The position numbers and the translations under genes were made by a program. This document shows positions 61,440-64,000 of a DNA stretch of 64,000 bases, in pieces. The notes under the pieces are model-generated. The model was not told where the DNA came from. It saw only the letters and a list, made by a program, of their open reading frames with translations, and did not search any database. The stretch's first letter is position 1. Each line of letters opens with the position of its first letter. Source of the DNA: Apostichopus japonicus (Eukaryota; Echinodermata; Holothuroidea; Aspidochirotida; Stichopodidae); contig NC_092576.1 of NCBI RefSeq assembly GCF_037975245.1, positions 37,228,611 to 37,292,610 of the forward strand, written 5' to 3'.

Positions 61440-61628
61440 CAGAGCACCGGGTTTGGTGGTAACCCAAATGTAGGTCTATTGAGGTCACCTAAGAGTACCC
61501 CCAGAGGGACCCCTTTTGTTTCCCCTGTTGGTACACCTTCTAAGGTATCTAGTATGGAATCTAGCATAGATGAAGACAGCAGGGATGATTCTTTTCAGTG
61601 TAGTATCGGACCAAGAAGTCTACACATG
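61440..61628 (+). CDS. Distal coding exon, Ser/Pro/Thr-rich
   Basis: Acceptor ttttcag followed by cag (tandem NAGNAG, alternative start 61443) and donor atg|gtaagt, phase 0 to 0, 63 codons. It encodes QSTGFGGNPNVGLLRSPKST, PRGTPFVSPVGTPSKVSSME and an acidic SIDEDSRDDSF. Repeated SP/TP sites suggest proline-directed phosphorylation. Its phase fits splicing from 43918, skipping exon 13 and spanning RSPH14; an independent gene is equally possible. Protein family not recognised. Confidence 0.65.
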
Positions 61629-62303
61629 GTAAGTTAAGCCCAGTGATTAGAAAATTTCTATAATTACAGAGATATTGAATCTGGATATTAATTTATGGTT
61701 CCTGTTGTAATGGTTTTAATGTAACATATTTATGTTGTGTTGTTAAATTCTAGCTTTACGTTGAACAAGTTAAGGAATTTAAACAGTACCAGATTTATAA
61801 CTTACCCATGTACTATTTCCGTGTTAAAGAGATATCTCATACTGATATAATTCTTATGAATATCAAACAATCGAATTGATAAATACAAATAACAGGAACA
61901 AGATCTTGCTACTCATGTAGTTATATAATTTTACAAATGAAATCCAACCAAAACGGGCAAAGATTAAACAATGTAACAACAGTTATAAAACGTAGCAACA
62001 TTTTTCATCTTAGCACCCTCCATTTAACCACAATATCCTCCGTAATGTTTAGAAACCGTCTTTTAGAACCCCTTAGAATCCTGTAGAACCCGTCCCTGGG
62101 TGACATGACATCTTAGTCTGCCAGTACAAATATGTCTGTAAAATACCTCTGTATGTATTTAGCCTTTCACCATAACCAATGCATGGACATGATCGGTTAA
62201 AAGTGCACAATGTAAGTGTTATACTCTATTGAAAATCTTCATCTTTAAAGAGCTTTATCATCTTTCTCCATTTAACACTTTTTCCACCTTTTCTGCTCAA
62301 TAG

Positions 62304-62333
62304 GATCCCAATGAAGCAGATGAGAGTAACTGA
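62304..62333 (+). CDS. Distal terminal coding exon
   Basis: Acceptor gctcaatag, phase 0: DPNEADESN then TGA (62331-62333). It pairs with exon 61440-61628. A long 3' region follows. Confidence 0.6.
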   Translation, partial: DPNEADESN

Positions 62334-64000
62334 GAATTGATCACAGTTCTTGAGGAAGAGGCAGCAACTTCTGCTCTATATTAAACAGTACTAAATAGTG
62401 TTGCTTTCAACGTATCATAGGGACATCTTAGAGTAGTGTCAAAGATTGATTTATATGAACACTTGTTGTGTTAACTCACATGTTTGCCGGAAGAGGATGC
62501 TTCGATAAATGGCTACTGGTTTTTACATGTCTTATACTGTGTGTTCTCCTGTTGTACTCTGACCTAGGAGGATTATGATGAACAAACTTTTTGTTATACA
62601 CAGCATACAGTTTTGAGGTTATAGTCCATCTGTACGGACTTCCAGTAATGATATATTATATATGCTCCAAGAAATCAAACTTATTAAAACCTTTTGTAAT
62701 TTATTAAAGTGCCTGTTAAGATTGATCATATTGCAATGCAGGTAAATTGTTAGACAAATTAGTTATGGATAACCGAAGTCTTTTGTGGCTGGAGTAAACA
62801 GTTATGTTTCTAAAAGTAACACACTTTCTCTTATTTTTACATTTGCTGGAGAGGATTATATTTGTTGTTAAATTTTAAGCTAGTTTGTGTCTGTCGAAAC
62901 CCTTTTTTTTAGTCTCTCAATGTCCAGTGGAAGGAGGTCATATGGCGCCATTGGCCTTCTAAATCATTTAATTTAGGAGCGATCATTTGGTCATGTTTAT
63001 CAAAAGATTATGCAATCTAACAGAGACTTCTAATATCACAATCTCACTATTGATCAAAAGTGATGTAGCAAAATACTATTGAACACATCGAGTTATAACC
63101 AAATGGTTGATAAACTGTTACTTACCTCCATTGCTGTATGACAGATACAAGTTAGTTTTGATTAAAGTGTTCTGTAAGATTCTGTGTTTAGAGCATAACG
63201 AATCACCAACCTTGAATGGCATTTTTTTTTTAAGTTGTTCTGAAATATTCCAGAAACGAACTCTTTATACGAGGAAGTATAACACAACAAGTCTTTATAA
63301 TTGTTTCACCTGCTATTAAAACGTTGCTTCAATGTGATTATTACCACGGAGAAGAGAAGGAGGAAATAGTGTGTTCATTTATAAGGAAAATGACTGTAGG
63401 AGATCAAATTAAAATAAATGTGACTTTTTTTTAACAAATATGTAAAAATATTGTTTAAAGTATTGAATGTAATTATAATGGCAACTCATGACTGAAAAAG
63501 ACTCACAACTGATATTGCTTGCACATCGTATCTTGGCTTAATTTTATTGTAATATTGGTTCACTTGGGTTGCATATATTTGAGATGACCAATATTACAGT
63601 TGACCATATAATAGACATTCAACAGCAGTCAATTGGTGCTAATGCCTTCTCATAAATTTATCTGACCGTAGCGATATGTGTCAAAAAAATCTAAAATGAA
63701 CTTTAAAATGAACCAACTACTGGTTATGAAGGTAGTGAATTTGCACGGGAAGAGAAAGCAGAATTTTGACGGATTCTTCAGCACACAATTCTTCCTATGT
63801 TGGGTTCATATATGATACACATAACATATCTATGTACATATAATGATGTTACAAAGATACATACTCTGGAAGATTTCGACCTTTTTTATCCCCCCAAAAA
63901 CAATATAATTGATGCCTAATCTTGTCTACGAGAATCATCACTGTTATTAGTGTAGATATGCCTATGCATGTATGGTGGACCGGAGGGAAGATATGTCAGG
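62334..64000 (+). other. Probable 3' UTR and downstream flank of the distal exons
   Basis: AT-rich, no further coding. Candidate AATAAA at 63413-63418 would give a 3' UTR of about 1.1 kb. Confidence 0.4.

Overview
The window is animal nuclear DNA. Genes are split by long introns with canonical GT..AG boundaries. The introns are full of tRNA-derived SINEs, TTAA-flanked and hAT-type MITEs, a LINE remnant and minisatellites. Two genes are recognisable by homology, RP2 and RSPH14, and both serve cilia. Together with the repeat content this suggests a marine invertebrate. An echinoderm is my best guess, but nothing in the sequence proves it.

Layout. (1) 2-7615, plus strand: the last six coding exons of RP2, the ARL3 GTPase-activating protein, running from the arginine-finger segment of the beta-helix domain to the stop. 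Upstream exons lie outside the window. (2) 7616-15767: RP2 3' region, dispersed repeats, a 141-bp satellite with a 423-bp higher-order period (about 11.4-13.1 kb), and a 284-bp MITE carrying telomere-like CCCTAA motifs. (3) 15768-45214, plus strand: a 13-exon gene I do not recognise. All exon phases agree and it encodes about 2015 residues. It holds a 649-residue Ser/His/Asn-rich exon and an 886-residue Arg/Asp/Gln-rich exon made largely of about 22 copies of a 23-residue repeat. Its introns carry three more minisatellite arrays (65, 72 and 56 bp units). (4) 46786-56714, minus strand: a complete RSPH14 coding sequence of 8 exons and 340 residues, tail-to-tail with the previous gene. A probable non-coding first exon lies near 58.8-59.0 kb and an imperfect RFX X-box at 59088-59100. 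(5) 60868-61089: 3' end of a CR1/L2/Jockey-like LINE. (6) 61440-62333, plus strand: two phase-0 exons ending in a stop. They are either a distal alternative 3' end of the repeat-protein gene, which would place RSPH14 antisense inside its intron, or the end of a separate gene.

How the genes relate. RP2 releases lipidated cargo in cilia through ARL3, and RSPH14 is an armadillo-repeat radial-spoke protein of motile axonemes. The large repeat-protein gene lies between them. A ciliary or cytoskeletal role for it is only a guess from position and its predicted long charged helix. The most unusual material is in that gene: independent tandem expansions in coding sequence and introns, including an array that started across an exon/intron border and copied the splice donor into the intron.
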